A stretch of DNA of 64,000 bases from Pardosa pseudoannulata. Lineage: Eukaryota > Arthropoda > Arachnida > Araneae > Lycosidae. The stretch spans positions 70,299,116 to 70,363,115 of the forward strand of contig CM063502.1 of NCBI GenBank assembly GCA_032207245.1, given 5' to 3'. This document shows positions 50,189-61,704 of this stretch, in pieces; the first letter of the stretch is position 1; each line of letters starts with the position of its first letter. The translations under genes and the position numbers were made by a program. The notes under the pieces are model-generated. The model saw nothing but the letters and a program-made list of their open reading frames with translations, ran no database searches and was not told the DNA's origin.

Positions 50189-50588
50189 ATTTGATTCGGT
50201 GACGGAGCAACGGCGGACCTCGGCGAGCCGCAGCAGACAGCCCTCTGGGTCACAGCGCGGTGACTTCAAGCAGAACCTGCATCTTCCCTTCCCGTTCGAA
50301 TGGCCTGTCCCCCCCTCTTCCCATTGGCTGAAGACCGGCTGTAGGCGGGGTGAAATTCCACGTGTTGTCGGCGAAGAGTTGAAGAGCTAGCGTACAACCA
50401 GTCAGTAATGCAAACCGACTTGTGGCATATCAGAGTTCGACTCCTGCCTCACACAACTCCGTGTGAATGGCAAAACATCTAGTCCGGCCGCTCTACAGCT
50501 GCCTTCATGCGACACAGGATTACGCATGAAGTGTTAGAGAATCTCACTAGTGCCTTCTGCTCCTTGGATTAATCTGTTATTGATAAAT
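50188..50588 (+). promoter_or_regulatory. 5' UTR of the Toll coding exon with four upstream ORFs
   Basis: This leader is distinctly GC-richer than its surroundings and starts directly after a strong splice-acceptor signal. It holds four ATG-initiated upstream ORFs, all closed before the receptor start: 50300-50344 (14 codons), 50408-50482 (24 codons), 50467-50529 (20 codons, overlapping the previous one) and 50526-50537 (3 codons). Such a leader would be expected to lower or condition translation of the receptor; this is inference. A B-box-like word (AGTTCGACTCC, 50434-50444) is present, but the surrounding arms do not fold as a tRNA. Confidence 0.6.
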
Positions 50589-53500
50589 ATGCAGAGAAGT
50601 TCCATGTCTCGGTGGACCATATCGGTTCAGCTGTTCATCTTATATTCCATAAGCATTTGTGTTTATGCCGGAAATGATGCCGGTTATGAAAACTGCATTA
50701 GCGAAACCATATCCGGGAATGCTGATGAAGCCTTTGTAAAATGCATTGTGCTTAATGTTAACGACATATTTCGAAACTTCTCCTCTATCCAGCCCGAACG
50801 TATAGTCAAATTGAGGGTGACATGTGATAATAATGCTAATAACAACAAATTCCAAAACAACTTTAATAGTGATTCTGACAGTTTGTTGAATAGCACTTTT
50901 GGACTTTTAAGGAATATTCGTGACCTCGTCATCGAAAACTGCAAATTTGTTACCATTCCTCCCATGGCCTTTAGTGGAATGTCTCAGTTGACTAATCTGA
51001 CAGTTAGATCTCAAAATCCCCAACAAGGTAACTTTGCTCTCAGATTATCCGCGGAAACATTTTCTCAGTTGCAGTTGCTTGAAAGACTTGATTTGGGAGA
51101 GAATAATGTCAACAATTTGCCCCAAACCCTTTTATGCCCACTCCGAAGGTTAGTGACATTGAACTTGACTCTGAATGATTTTTCAGACATATCTAATGTA
51201 GGTCTATCTACAGGAAATCGAGATAATGTTTTATGCTTAGTTGATGTTCAACGCGTTCACTTATCATATAACAGAATTAAGGTGCTAATAAACAAAGGAT
51301 TTGCTGCTGTCAATCAACTTAGAGAACTGAGATTAGATCATAATGTTATATCAAGAGCTGAAGAATCTGCTCTCCATGGCCTAGGTAAGCTTAAAATTCT
51401 TGATTTATCCAGTAATCAGATGGTTGCACTTCCACCCTCTGTTTTAAGACCTTGTGAAGAGCTCAATGAACTATATCTTCAAAATAATTCTATTAGTGTT
51501 TTGCCACCTGGCTTATTTACAGGCTTGCAACAGTTACTGGCACTTGATTTAAGTCGCAACGAAATAACTAGCCACTGGTTAGGTTCAGATACATTTGCAG
51601 ACCTTATTCGACTTCTGAGTATGGATCTTAGTCACAATAGACTGACACAGATCGATTCAAGTATATTTCGTAGTCAATATAGTCTTCAAGTGTTGCTCTT
51701 GAATGACAACGAAATCGAAGTGATTTCAGACTATGCGTTCTCATCACTTTATAAACTACATACTCTTTTTTTGAACAATAATAGACTGACTCGTGTTACC
51801 CCAGCAACTTTTAGTGGTTTATTTGTTATAAATCAGCTTTCCCTAAATTTCAATGATATATCCAATGTACACCCAGATGCCTTTCGAAATAATAGTGCCC
51901 TGATGGAAATTAACTTGGCAGGTAACCGATTGACCTCAGTGCCAGCTGCCGTCCAACCATTGCAGCTTCTTCGTAGCTTGGACTTGTCCAATAACGAAAT
52001 TGTGGACATTCATAATGCGAGTTATTTAGGCCTTGAAAACCTTTACAGCTTAGTTCTGAGTGGAAATAAAATAGGAAATTTGACAAAAGGAGCATTTGAG
52101 GATTTGCCATCATTAAGAATCTTAAGTTTGGCTAACAATGAAATTCATTCTATAGAACAAAGTACATTTGATGATATTTTATACCTGCATGCTTTACGAT
52201 TGGATTCTAATTTTCTTTTGGACGTAAATGGGTTATTTAATAATCTCCATGACTTACTGATGCTCAACATATCAGCCAATCGAATAGAATGGTTTGATTA
52301 TGCTCTAGTACCAGTTGGATTACAATGGCTTGATTTACATGACAATCAAATAGAGGCACTTGGAAATTATTTTGAAATGGAAGGGCTACTAAAGCTTCGA
52401 ACTCTGGATGCATCTTTTAATCACATTATAGAAATCGATTCATCGTCTTTACCAAATGGCATTGAGATAGTGTTTTTAAATGACAACCTTATAAAAACAA
52501 TCCATCCTTTTACGTTCATGGGAAAGCCAAATCTCACCAGAGTAGATTTGACAAGAAATAAATTAGAGAACTTAGAAGTTAATGCATTTCGATTAACTGA
52601 AGTTCGCAACCGTAAGCCATTGCCTGAATTTTCAATATCTGAAAACCCTTACCTTTGTGATTGCAATATGGAGTGGATACAAAGAATTGGCTCGCTGGAC
52701 GAGTCAAGACAGTATCCTAGAATGGTGGATATTGAAGACATAGCCTGCCAGTTGTCCTTTAATCGTCAGAGGACAGAAGTATCCATTGTGCATGCACACT
52801 CCTCACAGTTCCTTTGTCGTTATAAAAGTCACTGTTTTGCTCTATGCCATTGTTGTGAATTTGATGCCTGTGATTGTGAAATGGTATGTCCCGAAAATTG
52901 TACTTGCTTTTATGATCAGAGCTGGAACACTAATATTGTGGACTGCAGTTCACAAAACCACATTTCTGTTCCCCGTCGAATTCCGATGGATGTAACTGAA
53001 TTGTACTTAGATGGAAATGATATTCCATCACTTTCAAGTCATACCTTCATTGGTAGAAAAAATATGAGGGTGCTATATATGAATAATAGCAATGTACATG
53101 TGATAAACAACAGAACTTTCAATGGTCTTAAGTCCCTACAAACTTTGTATCTACAGCACAATCGTATCGCTGTGCTGCATGGTTATGAGTTCGAACGACT
53201 CGTAAATCTTCGTGAGCTTTATTTGTCCTTTAATCGAATCTCATCAGTTGGAAATGCTACTTTCACCCAACTTCGTTCTCTTGAAGTGTTGCATTTAGAT
53301 AACAATTACATCTCAGAATTTCAAGTGTGGAACTTAAACCAAAACCTAAAACTAGTCGATATTCAACTTTCTCACAACCCATGGGTTTGTGAATGCCAAT
53401 TTGTTGGGGATTTTACCCATTGGCTTCAGTTACGTACTGACCTCGTGCATGATATTTACAGTGTTCATTGTGTGTACAACGATAGTGTCACTTTGCCTCT

Positions 53501-54215
53501 GGTGGAATTTAACATGACCACTTGTACCAATTTTAGCGTTGCAGCACCCAGCTACATCCAGTCTTTCCGAGTTAATGATTTTATGCCTGTATTCATCTTA
53601 GTTGCATCCTTGTTTGTTATACTTATCCTAGCAATCGTACTCATTGTAATATATCGTAAGAAAATGAGTGTTTGGTTCTTTTCGAAATATGGTGTTCGTA
53701 TCTTCAGCTCGGAAGGACGAGCGACAGAAGATGATGACAAAATTTTTGATGCCTTCGTGTCCTACAGTAAAAAGGATGAAGCTTTTGTAGGACAAGTCCT
53801 CGCCGCTGAGTTAGAGTGCGGAAATCCCCATTTCCGATTGTGCCTTCATTATAGAGATCTCCCAATTGGCGGATATCTCTCTGATGCCATTATCCATGCC
53901 ATGGAGAGTTCCCGACGAACTATCGTAATCCTCTCTGAGAATTTTATCCGAAGTGAATGGTGCCGCTATGAGTTTAAATCTGCCCATCATGAGGTTTTGC
54001 GCTCCTCAAAGCACAAACTGATTGTCATTCTCATTGGTCGCCTATCTCAGCGTGATTTAGATCCAGATATGAGACTGTGGCTGAAAACCAGCACTTTCCT
54101 CCGATGGGGAGATAAAAGGTTTTGGGAGAAGTTACGATACGCCCTTCCTGACATCCGAAAGAGGAAGTCTGAGAGATGTCATGCCAATGATCATTCCGTG
54201 GCTGTTCACATATGA
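50589..54215 (+). CDS. Long-type Toll receptor (Toll-6/Toll-7/Tollo class), single coding exon
   Basis: A type I membrane receptor of 1208 residues. Counting from the ATG at 50589: signal peptide about 1-27 (hydrophobic QLFILYSISICVYA); a large leucine-rich-repeat block about 105-680; LRRCT cysteines 690, 692, 720 and 743 (CDCNMEWIQRI motif); a Cys-rich linker/LRRNT at 749-786 (HCFALCHCC, CDCEMVCPENCTC); a second short LRR block about 797-925; LRRCT cysteines 934, 936, 961 and 979; transmembrane segment about 999-1022; TIR domain about 1052-1190 with box 1 FDAFVSYS, box 2 RLCLHYRDLPIGG including the BB-loop proline, and box 3 FW. This double LRR-cysteine layout is the long Toll class of arthropods. 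In Drosophila these act in axis elongation, epithelial and neural patterning, with disputed immune roles. The frame is open back to a TAG at 50535, and a longer frame needs a GTG start at 50550, unlikely in a eukaryote. ATG 50589 has A at -3; ATG 50604 is a weaker alternative. The tail after the TIR is only about 18 residues, short for this class. Assignment among Toll-6, -7 and -8 needs a tree, so no symbol is given. Confidence 0.95.
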   Translation: MQRSSMSRWTISVQLFILYSISICVYAGNDAGYENCISETISGNADEAFVKCIVLNVNDIFRNFSSIQPERIVKLRVTCDNNANNNKFQNNFNSDSDSLLNSTFGLLRNIRDLVIENCKFVTIPPMAFSGMSQLTNLTVRSQNPQQGNFALRLSAETFSQLQLLERLDLGENNVNNLPQTLLCPLRRLVTLNLTLNDFSDISNVGLSTGNRDNVLCLVDVQRVHLSYNRIKVLINKGFAAVNQLRELRLDHNVISRAEESALHGLGKLKILDLSSNQMVALPPSVLRPCEELNELYLQNNSISVLPPGLFTGLQQLLALDLSRNEITSHWLGSDTFADLIRLLSMDLSHNRLTQIDSSIFRSQYSLQVLLLNDNEIEVISDYAFSSLYKLHTLFLNNNRLTRVTPATFSGLFVINQLSLNFNDISNVHPDAFRNNSALMEINLAGNRLTSVPAAVQPLQLLRSLDLSNNEIVDIHNASYLGLENLYSLVLSGNKIGNLTKGAFEDLPSLRILSLANNEIHSIEQSTFDDILYLHALRLDSNFLLDVNGLFNNLHDLLMLNISANRIEWFDYALVPVGLQWLDLHDNQIEALGNYFEMEGLLKLRTLDASFNHIIEIDSSSLPNGIEIVFLNDNLIKTIHPFTFMGKPNLTRVDLTRNKLENLEVNAFRLTEVRNRKPLPEFSISENPYLCDCNMEWIQRIGSLDESRQYPRMVDIEDIACQLSFNRQRTEVSIVHAHSSQFLCRYKSHCFALCHCCEFDACDCEMVCPENCTCFYDQSWNTNIVDCSSQNHISVPRRIPMDVTELYLDGNDIPSLSSHTFIGRKNMRVLYMNNSNVHVINNRTFNGLKSLQTLYLQHNRIAVLHGYEFERLVNLRELYLSFNRISSVGNATFTQLRSLEVLHLDNNYISEFQVWNLNQNLKLVDIQLSHNPWVCECQFVGDFTHWLQLRTDLVHDIYSVHCVYNDSVTLPLVEFNMTTCTNFSVAAPSYIQSFRVNDFMPVFILVASLFVILILAIVLIVIYRKKMSVWFFSKYGVRIFSSEGRATEDDDKIFDAFVSYSKKDEAFVGQVLAAELECGNPHFRLCLHYRDLPIGGYLSDAIIHAMESSRRTIVILSENFIRSEWCRYEFKSAHHEVLRSSKHKLIVILIGRLSQRDLDPDMRLWLKTSTFLRWGDKRFWEKLRYALPDIRKRKSERCHANDHSVAVHI

Positions 54216-55640
54216 TAATTCATGTACATACATTTCTGATTGTGATTAGAACCGCCACATCCAAAACATTTTTCACGTGCATGCTCGAACTTAAAACTCA
54301 TAACACTTGAAAGAGCCAAAGCATCCAAGAGGAAATTTGCATTACGCAAGTAACTCTGTTCTTTATAACTTATTTTTATTAGTAATGTTTTATAAAACAT
54401 GCGCCTTCCTCCCGCAGAAATGTGACAGCTGATCTCTCTCTCCAGCTGACAATGTGGGTATGTATAAAGACGCTTCCTCGTAATGCTTTTGCTTAGTAAA
54501 CAAAACTTTTCTTTGAAAAGATATATGTGATATTAATAGACATTTCCTCTAAACAGTGTGATTTTTGTTTATACTAAGGCAGTGGTTTTATTTTGGTACG
54601 AGATTGCTTAGTTAAATCTCTGTCAACTGTTATTTTTCTCATAAAATGTCATGAACTTTTGCAAATGTTTGGGAATATGTGCAAAATTATTAAGAACTAT
54701 ATCATTTTTTTAAACAGCGTTTCACTAAACGTGAGTTTTAAAATATTGTATACACATCTGAAAGCTTTGTAAGTTCGTCTTATTTCATCCATATTGACGA
54801 ACAGAAAATTGCAATATTTGAGCAAAAAGTTACTAAACTTTCACGAGTTTATAATTCAAAACTGCACTTTCAGTTTTGTACTTCATTTTTAATGATTATT
54901 TTTTTATATTTGTCTTATTCTGTGTATTTAATCAAGAATAGGATTTACTTCCTAAAGGTGTACATATATATTTGGAGAAAGGTGAATATTGTTTGAAATC
55001 TTTTATCACGGTGATCTTCTCAATACAGCAATTGAAATAAATGTTTTGTATGGTTAAGCTTACAGCATTTTCTCCTGGTAGTTTTCTTTGCAAAGTAGAT
55101 AGTAGCATAAAGTTTGTCAAAATTTCGCAAAACTGTGATGGAAATGGCTGAGACAATCATTTTGACTATTTACTATTGTAGAAATTAATCAATTAAAAAT
55201 ATGTAGAGTCTATATTCTAGAGATAATCGTACACACAAGAAATGTAAATAAGAGAGTTAATATGAATATTTGATTATTGTATAATTCATAACTAGATTAA
55301 AATTTCTGTAATTTTTTTTAAGTAAAGTCAAAAATGATGTATTTCATTATTTTAAAACTGCGTTGTAAGGGAATGTAGATGGTACTGTACATAATTCGTA
55401 AATTAATTATAAAATTATGTGGAAATCGAGCGAAGTTTTTTTGTTGCTCTAGTCATTTGAAAATGGTACTAATGAACTGTGTTAGATATATATATCAATT
55501 AGGGGATTATGTTAACTAATTAGAGTGCCATGTGTATTTTTGGAGTACTTAGCTATCTTTTTGAAACTCAGTCTTTTCATAGATTTTTAGAGGGTTAAAA
55601 TTATATCTTTTTTTAAAAAATAAATTAAAGCATGAAAAAA
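54216..55640 (+). other. 3' UTR and polyadenylation region of the Toll gene
   Basis: Non-coding AT-rich sequence after the TGA at 54213-54215. AATAAA hexamers at 55036-55041 and 55619-55624 are the clearest polyadenylation-signal candidates. The second lies just before the tandem arrays begin. The transcript end cannot be fixed from sequence alone. Confidence 0.45.
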
Positions 55641-55939
55641 TATTATTTGGAGTAAAAGGTTTATTTTGCCAGAACCTTATATAAGTAATTCAGTAGTTTT
55701 CAGTAATATGTGATTTTAAGTAACTATAACTTAGCCATTTTCAACACAATTCTGCTGCACTGCACATGAACGGTATAGCAGGCTGCAAATTTGTCTTAGA
55801 TAGAGTTCACCAGTGTACAGCAAGATACTCTATTTAGCATACACATGTATGGAAAATACACAAAACAGTATTGTAAACCGTTGAAATGGTATGTATTTTT
55901 TTAAGTAGATTGAATTTCACCATCCATGATGATTCCAAT
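55641..55939. other. Toll 3' flank, nothing recognised
   Basis: AT-rich sequence between the last polyadenylation candidate and the tandem arrays. Confidence 0.45.
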
Positions 55940-57830
55940 AACAATGTAAGTAGTTATTTATTTATTAAAAATTTTGAAACATTTCAATGCCTGTTTGATT
56001 TTGAGTCTTTTCTTGACCCCTGTGATTTATTTTATTGATGATTCATTAAAACAGAGAAATAAATCAGATATTATATATTACAGAAAAAACAAGAAGTTTC
56101 TATTTTATTTTTTAACCTTTTTAAAAATTTTAAGATTGTTAGTAACAGTGGAATTTTAATTAACAAAATTATTATACATGTATTATTATGCATTCAAAAA
56201 AAATTTTTTTTGGTTCTATATTACAACATACTTTTTAATGAATAAATAACGACTTACTATATTACACGTAAGTAGTTATTTATTAATTAAATATTTTCAT
56301 ACACTTTAATACCTGTGTGATTCTTATTCATTTCTTTACAGCTATTAAACATGATTTCTGATTCAGTAAAACACAAAAAGTAATTCAGACATTAAATCAA
56401 AAGTAAAATCAAAAGTAAGCTTTTATATTATTTTCTAACTTCTTGAAAATTAAGACCAGGGATAATAAGATTCTCCTTAATAGATTTACTATACATCTTT
56501 TATTATTTCTATAATTTTTTAAAGATTTCCTCTACTACATCCAAGAACAAACTTACATGAAATTATATTTACTACACCTACTTCCTGTAAGTTTGTTCTT
56601 AGCATACTTATAGGAATTTTTTTTATCTAAGCATAGCATAGGCATTTTTTTTTCTATTCTAGAAAAATGCCCACATATACTCATGGAGTGATATGGGGAA
56701 AGTGAAATTTAAGAAAAAGCTATTTATTAATTAAATATTTTCACACACTTCTATACCTGTTTGATTCTCATTCTTTTCTTTACAGCTATTAAACATGATT
56801 TCTGATTCAGTAAAACACAAAAAGTAATTCAGACATTAAATCAAAAGTAAAATCTTAAGCTTTTATATTATTTTCTATCTTCTTGAAAATTAAGACCAGG
56901 GACAATAAAATTGTCCTTAATAGATTTACGATACATCGTTTATTATTTCTATAATTTTTTTTTAAGATTTCCTCTACTACACCCAAGAACAAACTTACAT
57001 GAAATTATATTTACTACACCTACTTCCTGTAAATTTGTTCTTAATGAACTTATAGGAAATTTTTTTTATCTATTCCAGCAAAATGCCCATATATACTCAT
57101 GGAGTGATATGGGGAAAGTGAAATTTAAGAAAAAGCTATTTATTAATTAAATATTTTTATACACTTCAATACCTGTTTGATTCTCATTCTTTTTTTACAG
57201 CTATTAAACATGATTTCTGATTCAGTAAAACACAAAAAGTAATTCAGACATTAAATCAAAAGTAAAATCTTAAGCTTTTATATTATTTTCTAACTTCTTG
57301 AAAATTAAGACCAGGGACAATAAGATTGTCTTTAATAAATTTACGATACATCTTTTATTATTTCTATAATTTTTTTTTTAAGATTTCCTCTACTACACCC
57401 AAGAACAAACTTACATGAAATTATATTTACTACACCTACTTCCTGTAAGTTTGTTCTTAACGAACTTATAGGAAATTTTTTTTATCTATTTCAGCAAAAT
57501 GCCCACATATACTCAAGGAGTGATATGGGGAAAGTGAAATTTAAGGAAAAAAAACTGAATTAATAAATGAATTCAATATTTTATTTTTCTCCATTTCCAC
57601 TTACTACTGAAGAAAACATGAAACCCCAAGAAAATTTTATACCATTTTTTAACTCTTAAAAATTTAAGACAAAGACAATAAAATTTTTATTAATAGAATT
57701 ACAATACATATTTTCTTTATTTCTATGATTTTATTTTTTAGATTTCATGTTACTACCCTTATGAATAAACATATGGGAATTTCTTTTTAGACAAGATGTA
57801 TTTCATATTAGCAAAAGCCTTAAATATATT
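55940..57830. repeat. Tandem array, about 415-445-bp unit, three close and two diverged copies
   Basis: GCTATTAAACATGATTTCTG recurs at 56341, 56785 and 57200. Units share TACACCTACTTCCTGTAAGT and TCATGGAGTGATATGGGGAA. Diverged copies lie at 55940-56220 and 57540-57830. Each unit includes TTTACAG and CTGTAAGT words that resemble splice sites. Confidence 0.9.
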
Positions 57831-60070
57831 CCCTAAGGTAGGTTAAGGGTAAATAAAATTTTTTAGAAGACTAATTTTCTAATAAATTTTGAAATAATAC
57901 AGGAGTCAAATATTTCATTATTTCTCATCACTAGACACTGCAAAAAACATGAGATATTATCAATTATATTTGAAATCCAAAATTAGAACTAAAAGCAAGA
58001 CACATTATTTTTCACATATAAACCTCCATATTTGTGTTTTCAGAATAAAATTTCATCCATTTTGAGAAGAGGTGTTGAAAAAAGTTTGTACATGCTGTGA
58101 CAGAGGATAAAATAAATAAAAAATTAGACCAATATAGGAACACTTTAAAAGAATATTTTTATATTTTTAACTAAAATATTTGACGAATTTTCAGATCCAG
58201 CATTTCTGGAATTGCAATCACTGGTATATTTTCAGATTAGATGAAGATTTTATCTCCAGTACTAAAAGTGTTGAAACGAAAGACAGAAATGATAAAATAA
58301 ATATTTTAAATAATAAATACATAATCGATATAGAAAATTAGATCTGGAAATGCAAGGCACAACGTTTCTCTCAAATCAACCTCCATATTTGTGTTTTCAG
58401 AATAAAATTGTTTCCATTTTGAGAAGAGGTGTTGAAAAAAAGTTTGTACATACAGTCACAGAAGATATAATAAATAAAAAATTAGACCAGTTTAGGAACA
58501 TTTTAATTTTATATTTTAAACTAAACTATTTGACGAATTTTCAGATCCAGCGTTTCTGGAATTGCAATCACTGGTGTATTTTCAGATTATATGAAAATTT
58601 GATATCAAGTACTAAAAGAGTTGAAACCAAAGACAGAAATGATAAAATAAATATTTTAAATAATAAATACATAATCGATATAGAAAATTAAATCTGGAAA
58701 TGCAAGACGCAATATTTCTCATAAATCAATTTCCATATTTGTGTTTTCAGAATAAAATTGTTTCCATTTTGAGAAGAGGTGTTGAAAAAAGTTTGTATAT
58801 ACTGTGACAGAGGATAGAATGAATAAAAAATTAGACCAATATAGAAACATTTTAAAAGAACATTTTTAAATTTTTAACTAAAATATTTGATGGCTTTTCA
58901 GATCCAGTATTTTCTGAAGCTGCACTCACTGGTGTATTTTCAGGATTAAATGAAAATTTTATCTCAATAAAAGAGTTGAAACCAAAGACAGAAATGATAA
59001 ATAAATACTTTAAATAATAAATGCATAATCAATATAAAAAAAATTAGATCTGAAAAAACAAGACACAATATTTCTCAAAAATCAACTTCCATATCTGTGT
59101 TCTCAGAATAACATTTTATTCATTTTGAGAACAGGTTTTGAAAAAAAAGTTTGTATATACTGTAACAGGGAATACAATCAATGAAAAATTAAATTGATAT
59201 ACAAACATTCTAAAATCAAACCTTTAATTTTTTATTGCGATTTTGAGAGCTGATGATAAAATAAATATTTTAAATAATAAACACATAGATATAAAAAAAT
59301 ATATATGGAAAAACAAGACACAATATTTCTCACAAATCAACCTCCATATTTGTGTTTTCAGAATAAAATTTTATTCATTTTGAGAACAGGTTTTGTAAAA
59401 AGTTTGTACAGGCTGTGACAGGGAATACAATCAATGAAAAATTATATTAATATAAAATTTTATTCATTTTGAGAACAGGTTTTGAAAAAAGTTTGTACAG
59501 GCTGCGACAGGGAATACAATCAATGAAAAATTATATTAATATATAAACATTCTAAAAGCAAACATTTAATATTTAATTGCGATTTTAAGAGCTGATTATA
59601 AAATAAATATTTTAAATAATAAACACATAATCGATATAAAAAATAGATATGGAAAAACAAGACAATATTTCTCACAAACCAACCTCCATATTTGTGTTTT
59701 CAGAATAAAATTGTATCCATTTGAGAAGAGGTGTTGAAAAAAGTTTGTACATACTGTGACAGGGAATAAAATCAATGAGAAATTAAATTAATATACAAAC
59801 ATTCTAAAAGAACATTTATATTTTTAATTACGATTTTGACAGTTTTTCAGATCCAGTATTTCTGAAATTACAACAAAAGGTATGTATTATATGAAGATTA
59901 AATATTAAGTAATAAAAGAATTAAGACCAATGCCAGAAATGATAAAAAAATATTTTAAATGCTAAAAATATAATTGATATCCAAAATAAGAACTAAAAAC
60001 CAAAACACATTATTTTTCACAAATCAACCTCCATATCTGTGTTTCCTGAATAAAATTTTACCCATTTTGA

Positions 60071-60247
60071 TTGGTTTGGTTTGGAGTGCTACGGTCAACT
60101 TTTTGCAGCACGAGGGCTAATGAGACCATGACCTACAGCTTAAAGCTGATTCCGAACGGCTACGAACATCCATGCCACTGTGGGATTCGAACCCACGAAC
60201 TCCGGTACCGAAGGCCAGCACCCTAATCAATCGGCCATCGTTCGGCG
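60071..60247 (-). mobile_element. Family A SINE, full length, young
   Basis: A complete copy inside the last array unit, from TTGGTTTGGTTTGGAGTGC to CCATCGTTCGGCG. Flanking duplication TTTACCCATTTTGA (60057-60070) and TTTACCCATCTTGA (60248-60261), 13 of 14 identical. Confidence 0.95.
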
Positions 60248-60329
60248 TTTACCCATCTTGAGAAGGGGTTATGAAAAAAAGTTCGTAATTCTGGCATTCT
60301 AATAAAATCAATGAGACATCAATATTAGA

Positions 60330-60502
60330 TTTTTTGGAGTGATACGGTCTACATTTTGCAACACGAGGGCTAATGAGACCGGGACCTATTGCTTAAAGCC
60401 GATTCCGAACGGCTACGAACATCCATGCCATAGTGGGATTCGAACCCACGAACTTCGGCTCCGAAGGTCAGCACCCTAGCCATTCGGATATCGTTCGGCC
60501 AC
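60330..60502 (-). mobile_element. Family A SINE, near full length
   Basis: A complete copy from TTTTTTGGAGTGATACGG to ATATCGTTCGGCC with a 10-bp target duplication CAATATTAGA at 60320-60329 and 60503-60512. Confidence 0.92.
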
Positions 60503-60739
60503 CAATATTAGAAATATTCTAAAAGAACACTCATATTTTTAATTACTATTTTGATAGCATTTCAGATCCAATATTCATGGAATTTTAACCAATGGCGGAT
60601 ATTCAGATTAAACGAAGATTAAAAATCAAGGCTGAAAAACTGAAAGCCATATCAGAAATAATAAAAAAATATTTTAAATAATAAAGATTAAACGATTAAA
60701 ACATGACTAATTAAAAAAAAATTATAGATTCGTTTTCGG

Positions 60740-60893
60740 GAACTCAATGGTTAACATTTTGTTACAAAAGGGTTAAATAAATGGAGACATACTAGTTGAA
60801 ATCACTTGTTGAATTCGTATAACAAACAGCAGAATTTGAGCCTACAGGCTGGTATCGAACGGCGACATCCTACCTGTTCCGTCACTGTCCGGC
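60740..60893 (-). mobile_element. Family A SINE, old copy
   Basis: Recognisable by CAAAAGGGTTAAATAAATGG, GCTGGTATCGAACGGCGACA and CTGTTCCGTCACTGTCCGGC. Heavily diverged. Confidence 0.55.
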
Positions 60894-61072
60894 AGAAACA
60901 TAGTGAAGGCAAACATGAGAAACACACTTTTGTAAAGTACTAGGCCTTATTATCACTTCATATTTAATATGGAGCAATTATTTATCTTTGTATTTTCATT
61001 ATAATAAACTTTAATCTATTACCAAATACTACAGAATACATAGACATTATTTATATTTGATACCTAGAATTA

Positions 61073-61222
61073 GGTTTGTTTTGGTTCTCAGCACTAAAAT
61101 CAGTTATTTTCCACACGAGGGCTTACAAGACCAGGACCTATAGCTTAAAGATGATTCCGAATGGGTACGATCATCCATGGCAACTGTGGGATTTAAACCC
61201 ATGACCTCCTTACTGGGCTACT
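61073..61222 (-). mobile_element. Family A SINE, old copy, incomplete head
   Basis: TTCCACACGAGGGCTTACAA, GATTCCGAATGGGTACGATC and CTGTGGGATTTAAACCCATG identify it. It stops within the tRNA head. Confidence 0.75.
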
Positions 61223-61298
61223 CAGCATTTGAATTTTAACAATGAACGTTGAATTTTGTGATTTAAAAAGAGAATGTTATCAATTCTAGGAACACGTG

Positions 61299-61682
61299 TT
61301 AATCCTTTGCAGTCCTATGTCGAGTGAGACTGACTCGACATCAGATTTTATCTCAGGAGCTTTTTGTCGAGTCTCACTAAACATTTTTTTTTCAAATCCA
61401 AACTAATAGATGATCAAGTAGAAAAATACCTGAAAGAAGAAAAGAAGAAGACATACTAACCTTTTTTTTTTTGGGGGGGGGGGGAAGGGATTGAGAGAGA
61501 GATAGAGAAAGAGAAGTATGCAATACTGTAAATAAAATTGACATTTAATTAAATTTTCTTGTCATTCATTTATTTAATCATTCCAACTTTTTAATTGAAA
61601 AATATTTCAAATAAAACACTTAAAGGCGTTGAGAACTACTACTAACAAAACTAGAATATAATTTATAGCGCAAAAGGATTAC
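61299..61682. mobile_element. TTAA-type (piggyBac-like) MITE, 384 bp
   Basis: Left end TTAATCCTTTGCAGTCC; right end GCGCAAAAGGATTAC, inverted, with the final TTAA degraded to TTAC. A near-palindrome TGTCGAGTGAGACTGACTCG lies near the left end. An internal run of T then G (about 61460-61482) and a GA-rich stretch are later additions. Related to the copies at 7658-8562. Confidence 0.7.
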
Positions 61683-61704
61683 AAATGGTTTGTAACCATT
61701 TGTA

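Larger units (their letters stand above)
57930..60720. repeat. Tandem array, about 350-bp unit, about seven copies, invaded by two SINEs
   Basis: The anchor ATTTGTGTTTTCAGAATAAA starts near 58030, 58387, 58737, 59094, 59348, 59690 and 60036. Units share TTTTGAGAAGAGGTGTTGAA and TTTTCAGATCCAG. Open frames in single units (such as 58350-58691) are broken in the others, so no protein is called. Confidence 0.85.

Noticed and set aside
50434..50444. B-box-like word in the Toll 5' leader, possible tRNA or SINE head
   Set aside because: The T-arm and acceptor do not pair and there is no SINE body; probably chance.
52786..52995. Additional open frames overlapping the Toll coding exon on both strands
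   Set aside because: Shadows of the receptor frame with no independent support.
58350..58691. Open frame of 113 codons downstream of the Toll gene
   Set aside because: It lies in one unit of a tandem array and is broken by stops and frameshifts in the other units.
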